43,298 nucleotides of DNA from an uncultured Eubacteriales bacterium (GTDB taxonomy: Bacteria; Bacillota; Clostridia; Christensenellales; CAG-138), in contig ONMC01000007.1 of NCBI GenBank assembly GCA_900318745.1, positions 1-43,298 on the forward strand. Direction: 5' to 3'. The position numbers were made by a program, and so were the translations under genes. Shown here in pieces: positions 1-8,382 of the stretch. Each line of letters starts with the position of its first letter. The first letter of the stretch is position 1. A model generated the notes under the pieces. It was not told where the DNA came from, made no database searches, and was given only the letters and a program-made list of their open reading frames with translations.

Positions 1-868
1 CGTTGTAGGTGCAGTTCTCGGTGACCGTATCGCCGCAGACGGAGCAGACGTGGCTGTGCGTGCCGTTGTCGTTCGACGTCCAGGTATTGTAGCTGTGACC
101 GAGCGCCGCAACATACGTGTCAACGTAGCTGTCGCCGCAGCGCGTGCAGGTGTGCGTCGTATAGCCCTGTTCGGTGCAGGTCGGCGCGGTGACGGTCGCC
201 GTATAATCATGACCGAGCGCCGCGATCACGGTGTCTGCAAGGGTGATCTCCGTATTGCCTTCCGCGTCGGAGAAGTACTTGCCGCATTCCGCGCAGGTCC
301 AGTATTCGATGTTGCCGGGCTCCGTGCAGGTCGGTTCGACCGCCGGCGTGCGGTTCATCGTGTGTTCATGGACCGCCGCGGCCGGATCGGTCGCATAGTA
401 CACGGTCGTGCCGCCCGCTTCCTTCCACAGACGGAGGACGTTGGCGTTGCCGGAGCTGCCGGACCAGAAATAGCTGTTACTGGTGCTGTAGCTGAGGTAC
501 GGATAGCTGCCGTTTGCCGCGTTCTTCAGCTGCGCAGCGTGGCTGGTGTTGACGGCGGGCGTCCAGTTGCAGTAGGCGGAACTGTAGGACGTGTAGCCCG
601 CGAGATACGACGAGGACGTCATGCCGATATACGCGCCGGTCGACACGCTCTTCAGGGAATAATAGCTGCCCTGCGCTTCCAGCGTAAAGACGTAGTCGTT
701 CGCAACGCCGGTCAGCGTGGTGCCCGTAAGCGCGATGCCGGAGCTTGCAAAGACAGACGCATTGCTGCTGTTTTCGATCTGTGCGCCGTTGGACGAAGGC
801 GTGACGCCTTTCAGCACATACATGCTGCTCGTTTCGCCGTTGCTGATCACGTAATTGCCTGCCCAGTC
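1..868 (-). CDS. C-terminal part of secreted cysteine protease, shifted frame, runs off window
   Basis: Reading leftward on the minus strand, an open frame without stops runs from about 868 to the window edge. It is one frame away from the protease frame that stops at 847. It begins DWAGNYVISNG, followed by a Ser/Thr/Tyr-rich beta-type module. Then come at least three Cys-x2-Cys modules (TCAECGKYF, TCTRCGDSY, VCSVCGDTV) separated by AALGH-type linkers, typical of the tails of large secreted Firmicutes proteins. There is no start codon with a ribosome binding site here, so this is the continuation of the upstream gene after a frameshift or small deletion near 865-880, not a separate gene. The true C-terminus lies outside the window. 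The module functions (adhesion or wall anchoring) are inference. Confidence 0.75.
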
Positions 869-2766
869 GCCGCGGTCCAGCCGACGAACGTCCAGCCGTC
901 CGGCGTGACGCTGACGGAGGAAGGCAGCGTGATGCTGTCGTTCACATACGCGGTTTCGCTGCCCTCGGCATTGCCGGCAGCCACGAAGTTCACGGTATAG
1001 AGGGGTTTCGGTGCAAAGTTGACGCGGACCGTGCAGTCGCTCTGCGCCGAAACCGTGACGGTATTGCCGTTGACGGTCACGGAAGCGGTGCCGGAGATGA
1101 CGTCTGCGCTCTCCACATAGTAGCCGTTCTTCGGCGTCGCCGTGATCACGTTGCCGGTCACGGAAACGGTGCCGTAGCTTGTGTTGTTGGACACCGCTGT
1201 GATGGTATACGTCTCTTCATAATCGACGGTATACGCCTTGATGCGGTAGTCGCCGTTGTCCGGGCAGTCGGTCCAGGCGCCGTTCGGTTCCTGATAATAG
1301 GACGTGTTGCCGTGGTTTGCATGCGTCCAGCTTGCCCAGGAAACGACGCTGGTGTTGCTGAACGTGGCGTCGTACGGGGTGTGGATATACTTGCCTTCGT
1401 CGTCCGCCGTCGGACAGCTCTGGGTAAAGACGACCGAGAACGTGTCGCCTGCGTTCAGCAGTACGGGCGTATCGAGCACGATCGTGTAGTATCCGGAGTA
1501 GGTCAGCATGCCGCTCTGCGTGCTCATCCGCGTGCCGGAGGACGGGTTGCCCGCGGTCGGGTTCTTGTAGATCTCGACGGTGTAGGAAAGCGCTTCATCC
1601 CAGTTGCAAAGCGCGACCGCTTTCAGAAGCTCGCTTCCCTTGGCGGTGAAGACGTTTGCGACCTTGGTGTTGTTTGCAAAGCCCACATAGTAGTCTGCGG
1701 AGGACGGCCAGCCCTTGCCGTAGCAGACGGGGTTGCAGGTGCCGTCATACTGGTAGTTGTGATCGTAGTTGTCGATCGGTTCCGCATCGTAGAAATAGAT
1801 ATATCCCTCCAGGACGGACGTGTCCTCGTAGGAGATGTACATATAGCCCTGATTGAAGTAGCTCGTGCCCCAGCTGTTTTTGCACAGCCATGCGCCGTTG
1901 CCGGAGGGCTTGTTCGGGGAGAATCTGCTTGCGGCGATGCTGTCGTCCCAGCCGACGACGGTGATCGCGTGGTTCGCCCACTTATGCGAACTGCTGTCCT
2001 GGCTGGAGGTGTCGATCGTGCAGTTATAGGTGTAGTTGCTGCTGCCCGCATAATAGCTGATGTTGCCCGCGCCGTATTGCATGATGGCGCGCTTGACGCC
2101 TTCGATGTCCGTTGCGGGGATCCATTCGGAATTCTGGACGTGCGCGATGTTGGATCCGTACGCGTACTGGCTGTCCAGACCCGATCTTGCAACCGTGCTC
2201 GCCTTGCCGTACGCAAGCGCGGAGACGGACTCGTCCGCTGCGCCGGTCCACCCTTTCAGCGTGGTTTTGTCGCCGGTCAGCATGCCCTCGGCGTCATACG
2301 AGGAGCTGTAATTGAAGAAACAATGCTGCGTCTCGGAAAGATTCAGCGACGTCGTTGCCGCGGCGCCGGTGCCGACCGGAACGCCGAACTTGATCATGTA
2401 GCTTTCAATGCTCGCCATCGCTGCATGCGCCCAGCAGGAGCCGTATGAACCCTGGTTCTTGACGGACGTGATGTAGTTATAGTTGCGGCTGTCGTAACTG
2501 CTCGGCAGCGTGTCGCGCTTCGGGGTCCTGCCGGTCAGCTGATAGTACGTTTCCATGTCTCCGCGCGCGTACGCATCGGAGACGGAACGCGTGCCGGGTA
2601 TGATCGCAGGGATGTAACCCGTGGCCTGCGGCGTTTCGCCCGGTATCTCGTCTCTCGCTTTGCGGCCGATGCCGGTTCCTTCGGCGAACGCCGCGGACGG
2701 GATCAGACACAGAACCATGACGACTGCCAGAAGCAGCGCCATCCATTTCTCGGACGTGTGTTTCAT
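847..2766 (-). CDS. Secreted papain-family (C1A) cysteine protease with lectin-like and repeat domains, frameshifted
   Basis: The ATG at 2766 follows a GGGAGAG ribosome binding site, and residues 1-28 are a signal peptide ending AFA. The papain catalytic set is complete: oxyanion Gln105 and Cys111 (NQGSYGSCWA), His266 (ANHAITVVGWDD) and Asn297 (CKNSWG). After the peptidase, roughly residues 325-500 resemble the lectin-like domain often found C-terminal to Firmicutes C1 peptidases. Bacterial Ig/InlB-type repeats follow (TVSVTGN..., then VNFVAAGN...GWTFVGW). The frame stops at TGA 849-847, but coding clearly resumes in another frame (1-868). In proteins of this layout the repeat normally runs on for some tens of residues before the DWAG module, so a short deletion is more likely than a single missing base. 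The role is presumably extracellular proteolysis, with no linked immunity or export genes. Confidence 0.85.
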   Translation of the reverse strand: MKHTSEKWMALLLAVVMVLCLIPSAAFAEGTGIGRKARDEIPGETPQATGYIPAIIPGTRSVSDAYARGDMETYYQLTGRTPKRDTLPSSYDSRNYNYITSVKNQGSYGSCWAHAAMASIESYMIKFGVPVGTGAAATTSLNLSETQHCFFNYSSSYDAEGMLTGDKTTLKGWTGAADESVSALAYGKASTVARSGLDSQYAYGSNIAHVQNSEWIPATDIEGVKRAIMQYGAGNISYYAGSSNYTYNCTIDTSSQDSSSHKWANHAITVVGWDDSIAASRFSPNKPSGNGAWLCKNSWGTSYFNQGYMYISYEDTSVLEGYIYFYDAEPIDNYDHNYQYDGTCNPVCYGKGWPSSADYYVGFANNTKVANVFTAKGSELLKAVALCNWDEALSYTVEIYKNPTAGNPSSGTRMSTQSGMLTYSGYYTIVLDTPVLLNAGDTFSVVFTQSCPTADDEGKYIHTPYDATFSNTSVVSWASWTHANHGNTSYYQEPNGAWTDCPDNGDYRIKAYTVDYEETYTITAVSNNTSYGTVSVTGNVITATPKNGYYVESADVISGTASVTVNGNTVTVSAQSDCTVRVNFAPKPLYTVNFVAAGNAEGSETAYVNDSITLPSSVSVTPDGWTFVGWTAATGQAIT

Positions 2767-2902
2767 CAGAACTCTCCCATATTCATTTAATTTGTGCCGT
2801 TCGGCACCATAACATATATAGTATAACATATCCTTCCCGGAGATTCCACCGTTCCGGTAAAATTTTTATCCGGGCATTCTTTTTCGCGGCGGCGGCAAAA
2901 CC

Positions 2903-3050
2903 CTTGTCATTCTGAGCCGGAGGCGAAGAATCTCAGAGCGCGGCTGCGACGGTCCGTTCAGAGATCCTTCGGCGCATTCCACTCCGCTTCGCTTCGAAAA
3001 GCGGAAGATCGCGCGCTTCCGCGCGTACCATAACGCCTCAGGATGACAAG
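2903..3050. repeat. Dispersed palindromic repeat element, long form
   Basis: This element is bounded by CTTGTCATTCTGAG at the left and CTCAGGATGACAAG at the right, which are inverted copies of each other. Internal inverted arms GAATCTCAGAG and CTCTGAACGGA-type sequence give a hairpin of well over 100 nt. Related copies lie at 5367-5401, 8294-8328 and 10403-10675. All are intergenic. Together with the hairpin at 3095-3146 it accounts for most of the gene-free stretch 2767-3216. Short open frames crossing it are not credible genes. Confidence 0.75.
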
Positions 3051-3094
3051 TTTTCGGGGCGCCGGGGACGTCGCCCCCTGCGGTTTGTTCCGAC

Positions 3095-3146
3095 GTGGAA
3101 AACCGCCGCTTGATCCCTTGCGGTATTTCAAACGACGGTTCTCCAC
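3095..3146. repeat. Imperfect inverted repeat beside spo0A
   Basis: GTGGAAAACCGCCG (3095-3108) and CGACGGTTCTCCAC (3133-3146) are inverted copies matching at 12 of 14 positions, with a 24-nt loop. The element abuts the dispersed repeat and lies downstream of spo0A. It lacks a T-run, so it is not a typical intrinsic terminator, and could be part of a larger mobile repeat. Confidence 0.5.
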
Positions 3147-3216
3147 GGATTATGAGGTTGGGGCATTCCTGCAAGGAGACGGGGCTTCTCCCGGCAAGCT
3201 TGTATGAAAAGCGGCG

Positions 3217-3993
3217 TCAGCCCGCTTTCTTGCTTTGTTCTTCCATCAACAGCTTGTCCGCGACCAGCGCGATGAATTCGCCGTTCGTCGGCTTATCGTT
3301 TTTGCCGTAGATGTTGTAGCCGAACAGCGCGTTGAGGTTTTCGATCTTGCCGCGCGTCCATGCGACCTCGATCGAGTGTCGGATCGCGCGCTCCACCTTG
3401 CTCGCGGAGGTATTGAACTTCTTCGCGATGCCCGGATAGAGCTCCTTGGTGATGCGGTTGATCAGCGTCTGGTCGTGATAGACCATGCGGATGCCTTCGC
3501 GCAGATAATGGTATCCCTTGATGTGCGCGGGGATGCCGGCGACGAGGAAGATCGCCGTGACCTTTTCGTCGAACGACTTCGGCGTCTGCTGATAGGACAG
3601 CACGCCGCCCTTCTGCTCGCTCTGGTCGATCGTCTCGATCGCGCGCTTCAAAAGCGTTTCCGGCTCGATCGGCTTCACCATAAAGTAGCGCGCGCCCAAA
3701 GCGCAGCAGCGGCGCACCATCGTTTCGTTGCGCAGCGCGGAGATCACGATCACCGCGGGCGCCTGTCCGCCGCAAATCGCGGGAAGCTGTTCGAGCACCG
3801 TCAGTCCGTCCGTGTTCGGCATGATGAGGTCGAGCGTCATGAGATCGTAGTGCCTGTCCTTCAGCATCTCAAGCGCTTCGCGTCCGTCGGCGGCGACGTC
3901 GATCTCGCCGATCCGGTCCTCCGTCGCAAGATATCCTTTCATTTGATCGGTGAACCGGCTGTCATCGTCCACCAGCAAGATCCTGAGCTTCAT
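3217..3993 (-). CDS. spo0A: Stage 0 sporulation response regulator Spo0A
   Basis: This is the master transcription factor for entry into sporulation, activated by phosphorelay. The 258-aa protein is close to the usual 260-270. The N-terminal receiver shows the acidic pocket (LLVDDD), the phospho-acceptor Asp in [10 protein letters not shown], the conserved Ser/Thr region (VIVISAL) and the Lys in MVKPIE. The C-terminal effector domain carries the Spo0A signature: [16 protein letters not shown], then the recognition helix [15 protein letters not shown], then [15 protein letters not shown]. The ATG at 3993 has a near-perfect ribosome binding site (AAAGGAGGAAGGC). It is transcribed divergently from the aldo/keto reductase. 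A 0A box sits about 120 bp upstream, which suggests autoregulation or control of the neighbour. The gene usually found upstream (spoIVB) is not in this position. Confidence 0.96.
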   Translation of the reverse strand: MKLRILLVDDDSRFTDQMKGYLATEDRIGEIDVAADGREALEMLKDRHYDLMTLDLIMPNTDGLTVLEQLPAICGGQAPAVIVISALRNETMVRRCCALGARYFMVKPIEPETLLKRAIETIDQSEQKGGVLSYQQTPKSFDEKVTAIFLVAGIPAHIKGYHYLREGIRMVYHDQTLINRITKELYPGIAKKFNTSASKVERAIRHSIEVAWTRGKIENLNALFGYNIYGKNDKPTNGEFIALVADKLLMEEQSKKAG

Positions 3994-4107
3994 GCCTTCC
4001 TCCTTTGCGCATCTTGCGCACGTTCTTTGTATACCTGTATTGTACGGGCAGTCGCTCAAATCCGGTAGCGTGTTTGTTTTCAAACATCTCCCGAAAAATC
4101 TTCGATG

Positions 4108-4116
4108 TTTGTCGAA
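4108..4116 (+). promoter_or_regulatory. 0A box (Spo0A binding site)
   Basis: TTTGTCGAA matches the 0A-box core TGTCGAA exactly. It lies between spo0A and the divergent reductase gene, 21 bp upstream of the reductase -35 element, so Spo0A could control either gene. The match is direct; occupancy is inferred. Confidence 0.6.
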
Positions 4117-4136
4117 CCCGCAAACCGCCGTTTTTC

Positions 4137-4166
4137 TTGACAGAACGGCACGTTTGCCGCTACAAT
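4137..4166 (+). promoter_or_regulatory. Sigma-A promoter of the aldo/keto reductase
   Basis: A consensus TTGACA (4137-4142) and TACAAT (4161-4166) are separated by 18 bp. They lie 30 bp upstream of the ATG, with GGGAGGA between. Confidence 0.8.
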
Positions 4167-4196
4167 AAGAATGAGAAGAAGTCGGGAGGAACGATT

Positions 4197-5309
4197 ATGG
4201 AACGGTTTTCGGAACTGCTGCACGGCAAATTCGGGTTCGGCTGCATGCGCATGCAATGCAGGGAAAACGGCGAGATCGATCTGGACAATTTCTGCAGAAT
4301 GGTCGATTGCTATCTCGACGCCGGATTCAATTATTTCGACACGGCGCATGTATACTTCGACGGCAAAAGCGAAGAGGCGCTGAAGGCGGGTCTGACCTCG
4401 CGCTATCCGCGCGAGCGTTACGTGCTTACCAATAAGCTGTCGTCAAACTGCTTCGAAACGGAAGAGGACATCCGTCCGTTCTTCCGAAAGCAGCTGGAAG
4501 CGTGCGGCGTCGATTCCTTCGATTTCTATCTGTTCCACGCGATGTGCGATGAATACATCGAAAAATACGAACGCGTCCATGCCTTCGACGTCGTCAAAGC
4601 GCTGAAAGCAGAAGGAAAGATCAAACACATCGGCACGTCGTTCCATGATTCGCCCGAAGTGCTCGACCGTCTTCTGTCGACGCACCCGGAGATCGAGATC
4701 GTGCAGATCCAGTATAACTATCTCGACCTCGACGACAAAAACGTGCAGTCCGCGGCGTGCCTCGAGGTCTGCAAAAAGCACGATAAGCCCGTGATCGTCA
4801 TGGAACCGGTCAAGGGCGGTTCGCTCGTCTTTTTGCCGCAGCAGTCGCTCGATGTCCTGAACGCGTTAAACGACGGCTCGCCCGCGTCGATCGCGCTGCG
4901 CTTCGCCGCCGAACCGGATCAGATCGTGATGGTGCTTTCGGGCGTGACCACGCTCGAACAGATGCAGGAAAACGTCACGTTCATGAAGGACGTAAAACCG
5001 CTTTCGCGCGAAACGCATGAGGCGATCAAAACCGTTTGCGAACAGATCCGCGCGCTGCATCTGATCGAATGCACCGGCTGCCGCTACTGCACGGACGGCT
5101 GCCCGATGCAGATCAACATCCCCGGCATCTTCCGCTGCATCAACGACGCCACCAAGTTCCCCGGCAAACAGTCGAACCGTTACGGCTGGGTCACTTCGAA
5201 GGGCGGCAAGGCGTCCGACTGCATCGAGTGCGGCGCGTGCGAGGAGATCTGTCCGCAGCATCTGCCGATCCGCGATCTTCTGAAGCAGGCCGCGGAACAG
5301 TTCGAATAA
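4197..5309 (+). CDS. Aldo/keto reductase with C-terminal ferredoxin domain
   Basis: This 370-aa predicted NAD(P)H- or ferredoxin-linked oxidoreductase has an N-terminal TIM barrel with the aldo/keto reductase catalytic set: Asp in FDTAH, Tyr in HVYFDG, Lys in LTNKL and His in LFHAMCD. The C-terminus carries two cysteine clusters (CTGCRYCTDGCP and CIECGACEEICP) that would hold two 4Fe-4S clusters. This is a recognised anaerobe subfamily whose substrate is generally unknown. The ATG at 4197 follows GGGAGGA at a good distance. An in-frame extension upstream to 4005 is excluded because it would cross the promoter. The gene is single, with a consensus promoter before it, an intrinsic terminator after it, and a 0A box upstream that may tie it to the sporulation transition. 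Confidence 0.93.
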   Translation: MERFSELLHGKFGFGCMRMQCRENGEIDLDNFCRMVDCYLDAGFNYFDTAHVYFDGKSEEALKAGLTSRYPRERYVLTNKLSSNCFETEEDIRPFFRKQLEACGVDSFDFYLFHAMCDEYIEKYERVHAFDVVKALKAEGKIKHIGTSFHDSPEVLDRLLSTHPEIEIVQIQYNYLDLDDKNVQSAACLEVCKKHDKPVIVMEPVKGGSLVFLPQQSLDVLNALNDGSPASIALRFAAEPDQIVMVLSGVTTLEQMQENVTFMKDVKPLSRETHEAIKTVCEQIRALHLIECTGCRYCTDGCPMQINIPGIFRCINDATKFPGKQSNRYGWVTSKGGKASDCIECGACEEICPQHLPIRDLLKQAAEQFE

Positions 5310-5326
5310 AAGGATCATAAACCGCA

Positions 5327-5352
5327 GAGGCGCCTTCTTCGGCGCCTCTTTT
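5327..5352 (+). terminator. Intrinsic terminator of the aldo/keto reductase
   Basis: GAGGCGCC and GGCGCCTC form an 8-bp stem with a TTCTTC loop, followed by TTTT. Confidence 0.85.
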
Positions 5353-5366
5353 CATACGAGCCGCGT

Positions 5367-5401
5367 TCCGAGATTCTTCGCCTGCGGCTCAGAATGACAA
5401 G
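5367..5401. repeat. Dispersed palindromic repeat, short half-copy
   Basis: This 35-bp copy reads TCCGAGATTCTTCGCC then TGCGGCTCAGAATGACAAG. It is one arm of the element at 2903-3050 and 10403-10675, and lies just downstream of a terminator. It is nearly identical to 8294-8328. Confidence 0.7.
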
Positions 5402-5530
5402 TCTCTTTTATCACGCCTGCTTTTTGGGACTTCTCGCCTCCGTCTCACATGCCGGGGCTTTTTTCGCACCTGCATGGAAAGCTTCTTCTCACATCTCCCT
5501 TCTGCGGTGCGGGAAAACCAAAAAACCCCT

Positions 5531-5558
5531 TTGCAAGCGGTAAAAAATCTGTTATGAT
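5531..5558 (+). promoter_or_regulatory. Candidate dnaA promoter
   Basis: TTGCAA (5531-5536) and TATGAT (5553-5558) are 16 bp apart, about 60 bp before the dnaA ATG. Apart from this, the terminator and the short repeat, the gap 5310-5618 shows nothing recognisable; in particular there is no rpmH. Confidence 0.5.
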
Positions 5559-5618
5559 AATAGAGGTAGAAAAGCACCGAAAAGACCGTGTGTCTTTTGG
5601 AACAGAATCGGGGACTTT

Positions 5619-6731
5619 ATGGAAGAACTGAAAAAAACATGGGCGCTCGCAAAGGAAGACATCCGTCCGCAGCTTTCGCCCGTGACGTATCACCGTTGGA
5701 TCGAAGCGCTTGAGCCGGTCACGGTGCAGAGCGGCATTCTGATTTTGCAGGCCGCCGACGAGGTCGTGAAAAACACGGTTTCGGAGTATTATATCGATCA
5801 CGTGCGCAGCGCCGTGCAGAAGGCGGATCCGGATATCATGGATCTTCTTCTCATCGTGCCGTCGCAGCGCCGGGAATTTGTGAAGGCGACGCCGGACGAG
5901 GTGCCGCTGAATTCGCTGACGCTGAATCCGCAGTATACGTTCGACACGTTCGTGGTCGGCAAGTCCAACAATTTCGCGCACGCCGCGTGTCTTGCGGTCG
6001 TCGAAGCGCCGGGCATGGCGTATAATCCGCTGTTTTTGTATGGCGGCGTGGGACTCGGCAAAACGCATTTGATGCACGCGATCGGACATGCCATGAAGGA
6101 AAAGAATCCTTCTTCGCGCATCGTTTACGTCACAAGCGAAATGTTCACAAACGATCTGATCGAAGCGCTGCGCGCCGGCAAAAACACGGAGTTCCGTCAG
6201 CGCTACCGCAACGTCGATCTTTTGATGATCGACGATATCCAGTTCATCGCGGGCAAGCAGTCGGTGCAGGAGGAGTTTTTCAACACCTTCAATACGCTGC
6301 ATAACGCCGGAAAACAGATCGTCATCAGTTCCGACCGTCCGCCGAAGGAGATCAAGGCGCTTGAGGAACGTCTTTCTTCGCGCTTTGAATGGGGTCTGGT
6401 TGCGGACATTCAGGTGCCGGATCTGGAAACGCGTACCGCGATCCTTCGCAACCGCGCGCAGAATAAGCATGTGGAGATCGGCGACGACATCATCAATTTC
6501 ATCGCGGAAAACATCGTCGACAACATCCGAAAGCTGGAAGGCAGTCTGAACCGCGTCGTTGCCTACGCGACGATCCGCCGCCTGCCGATCACGCTGCCGC
6601 TTGCAAAGGAAGCGATGAAGGAAATGCTTCCGAAGAAAAAGGAGATCGAGATCACGCCGGACCGCATCAAGGAAACGGTTGCGGAATACTATTCGGTCCC
6701 GCTCCGATGTACTTCTGCCACACGCTTCTGA
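5619..6731 (+). CDS. dnaA: Chromosomal replication initiator DnaA, disrupted in domain IV
   Basis: DnaA binds DnaA boxes at oriC and opens the duplex. Domain I is present, followed by a short linker and a full AAA+ domain: Walker A GGVGLGKTH near residue 142, Walker B LLMIDDIQF near residue 203, sensor region ISSDRPPKE and the arginine-finger region LSSRFEWG. Domain IV begins correctly (TPDRIKETVAEYYSVP), but then the frame yields LRCTSATRF and a TGA at 6731. The rest of domain IV continues in another frame at 6707-6883. Compared with the family, about 18-20 residues are missing at the junction near 6695-6707: the basic loop and the start of the next helix, which contact the DnaA box. The ATG at 5619 has only a weak GGGGAC ribosome binding site. 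dnaN follows. A working initiator is unlikely as read, so an assembly error or a second dnaA copy are the main alternatives. Confidence 0.9.
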   Translation: MEELKKTWALAKEDIRPQLSPVTYHRWIEALEPVTVQSGILILQAADEVVKNTVSEYYIDHVRSAVQKADPDIMDLLLIVPSQRREFVKATPDEVPLNSLTLNPQYTFDTFVVGKSNNFAHAACLAVVEAPGMAYNPLFLYGGVGLGKTHLMHAIGHAMKEKNPSSRIVYVTSEMFTNDLIEALRAGKNTEFRQRYRNVDLLMIDDIQFIAGKQSVQEEFFNTFNTLHNAGKQIVISSDRPPKEIKALEERLSSRFEWGLVADIQVPDLETRTAILRNRAQNKHVEIGDDIINFIAENIVDNIRKLEGSLNRVVAYATIRRLPITLPLAKEAMKEMLPKKKEIEITPDRIKETVAEYYSVPLRCTSATRF

Positions 6732-6883
6732 GTCTTCCGTATAAGCGCATCGCAACGCTGTTCGACCGCAACGACCATACGACGGCGATCTCCGCCTGCC
6801 AGAAGATCGAACAGATGATCGATGCGGACGCGTCCTTCCGCGACACAGTCGAAAGTATCAAAACGCGGATCAAAGAAGGATAA
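6707..6883 (+). CDS. DnaA domain IV C-terminal fragment in shifted frame
   Basis: From the ATG at 6707 the frame encodes MYFCHTLLSLPYKRIATLF, then DRNDHTTAISACQKIEQ, ending at TAA 6883 (58 residues). The DHTT signature that reads DnaA-box bases is intact. This is the tail of dnaA, displaced by a frame change. The ATG is the ordinary Met at this position of the domain and no ribosome binding site precedes it, so independent translation is not expected. Confidence 0.88.
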   Translation: MYFCHTLLSLPYKRIATLFDRNDHTTAISACQKIEQMIDADASFRDTVESIKTRIKEG

Positions 6884-7141
6884 TATACGCTCCACAATTT
6901 GTGGATTTGTCAAGTGGATGGATTTGGGGTAATTCGGATACTGTGGAGAACGTGAACAAACACCGTTTTTTTCCACCGGGTTTCTCACGCAATGCCCACA
7001 GCAAAAGAGGCGGATTTGCGGTCGGAATCCGACTTTCCCGTCTTTTCCCCACCCCCTACTGCTTCTGCTTCTGAAATAATAAAGAACTGATAAGAGCGCA
7101 TTCGTGCCGTTCGGTGGATAACCGAAAGAAAGGAAAGAGTC
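6884..7141 (+). other. dnaA-dnaN intergenic region, candidate oriC
   Basis: This 258-bp gap holds several sequences close to the DnaA box (TGTGGATAA in this orientation): TGTGGATTT (6900-6908, part of the inverted repeat TCCACAATTTGTGGA), TGTGGAGAA (6942-6950, 8 of 9) and GGTGGATAA (7113-7121, 8 of 9). A T-rich patch at 6967-6973 and a run of pyrimidines near 7035-7060 also occur. No box is perfect, so assignment as part of the origin rests mainly on position. Confidence 0.4.
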
Positions 7142-8236
7142 ATGAAGTTCACAATGCAAACCGAAGATCTCTGCATGGGCGTACTGTCCGTCATCAAGGC
7201 GCTGCCCGTGCGGTCCACCATGCCCGTTCTGGACGGTGTTCTGATCGAAGCAACGCAGGACGGCATTCATCTTTGCTGTTCCGATCTGATGTTCCAAAAG
7301 GAATGCTTCCTTCCCGCGACGGTCGAGGAAGAGGGAAGATGCGTCTTAAAAGGAAAGTTTTTATCCGAGATTTTAAGAAAGCTCCCGCTCGGCAAGCTGG
7401 AAGCGGAGCAGGAAGGCAATCTTCTGAAGATCAAGAGCGGCCGCGTGCGTCAGAGACTGCAGTGCATCGAGTTCGACGAGTTTCCGATCATGCGCGCAAA
7501 GGGTGATTCGTTCGACATCACGCTGCCTGCGCAGAATCTCAAAAACATGATCGATCACACGGTGTTCGCGGTTTCGCAGGACGATTCGCGTCCGGTTCTG
7601 ACCGGCACGCTGATCGAGTCGGAGGACGATACGCTGACCTTTGTTGCAACCGACTCGTTCCAGTTTGCGCTCACCGCGATGCATGCGGAGAAGAGTTTCC
7701 CCAAAATGCGCACGATCGTGCAGGGCAAGGTTTTGACCGAGATCGCAAAGATGGCGGAGGAAACCGACGGCGACGTGACCGTGCAGATGACGCAGACGCA
7801 TCTCAATGTGCAGGTCAACGATACGCGGCTGACCGCGCGCCTTCTGGACGGCAATTACATCGATTATAAGCGCATCATTCCGAAGGAATGCAAAACGCGC
7901 GTGCTCGTCGACACCGCGGATCTTCTTTCGATGACCGATCGCGCACAGCTGATCGCGAGAGAAGGAAACAACAGCATCACGCTGCATTTCGAGGAAGATA
8001 CGCTCACCATGAGCGCCGAGAGCTTCGTCGGACGCGGCGAGGATACGATGGAAGTCAGCGTGGTCGGCGACCCGATCGAGATCGCGTTCAACCCGAAGTA
8101 TATCCTCAACATTCTTCGCAATATTCCGGATGAAAAGGTCTATATGGAATTCAACAGCCCGATCAGCCCGTGCGTCGTGCGCCCGGTACAGGGAGACGCC
8201 TACCTCTATCTGATCGTCCCGATGCGCGTGTATTGA
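7142..8236 (+). CDS. dnaN: DNA polymerase III beta subunit (sliding clamp)
   Basis: This ring-shaped clamp tethers DNA polymerase III to the template and is a hub for repair proteins. The 364-aa length fits the family. The three-domain fold is recognisable from the N-terminus (MKFTMQTEDL, LPVRSTMPVLDGVLIEA), the middle region (TLTFVATDSFQFALTAMHAEKSF) and the typical C-terminus ending LIVPMRVY. The ATG at 7142 follows GAAAGGAAAGAG. It sits downstream of dnaA as in most bacteria, but recF, the S4-domain yaaA and gyrB do not follow; a terminator ends the unit directly after dnaN. Confidence 0.96.
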   Translation: MKFTMQTEDLCMGVLSVIKALPVRSTMPVLDGVLIEATQDGIHLCCSDLMFQKECFLPATVEEEGRCVLKGKFLSEILRKLPLGKLEAEQEGNLLKIKSGRVRQRLQCIEFDEFPIMRAKGDSFDITLPAQNLKNMIDHTVFAVSQDDSRPVLTGTLIESEDDTLTFVATDSFQFALTAMHAEKSFPKMRTIVQGKVLTEIAKMAEETDGDVTVQMTQTHLNVQVNDTRLTARLLDGNYIDYKRIIPKECKTRVLVDTADLLSMTDRAQLIAREGNNSITLHFEEDTLTMSAESFVGRGEDTMEVSVVGDPIEIAFNPKYILNILRNIPDEKVYMEFNSPISPCVVRPVQGDAYLYLIVPMRVY

Positions 8237-8253
8237 TTGAATAAGAGAGAAGA

Positions 8254-8278
8254 AAAGCCGGCAGTCGCCGGCTTTTTT
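8254..8278 (+). terminator. Intrinsic terminator of dnaN
   Basis: GCCGGC and GCCGGC pair across an AGTC loop, with flanking A and T tracts (TTTTTT at 8273-8278). Confidence 0.88.
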
Positions 8279-8293
8279 GATTCTCTTTTTCGC

Positions 8294-8328
8294 TCTGAGA
8301 TTCTTCGACTGCGGCTCAGAATGACAAG
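8294..8328. repeat. Dispersed palindromic repeat, short half-copy
   Basis: TCTGAGATTCTTCGAC then TGCGGCTCAGAATGACAAG is nearly identical to the copy at 5367-5401, and again lies just past a terminator. Confidence 0.7.
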
Positions 8329-8382
8329 ATCTTTGCCGGCGCCCCGTACAGTGTTCTGTTTCATATATAAAAATTCATATAT

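Noticed and set aside
2866..3174. Small open frames inside the repeat element downstream of spo0A.
   Set aside because: They translate repeat DNA, lack ribosome binding sites and resemble no protein.
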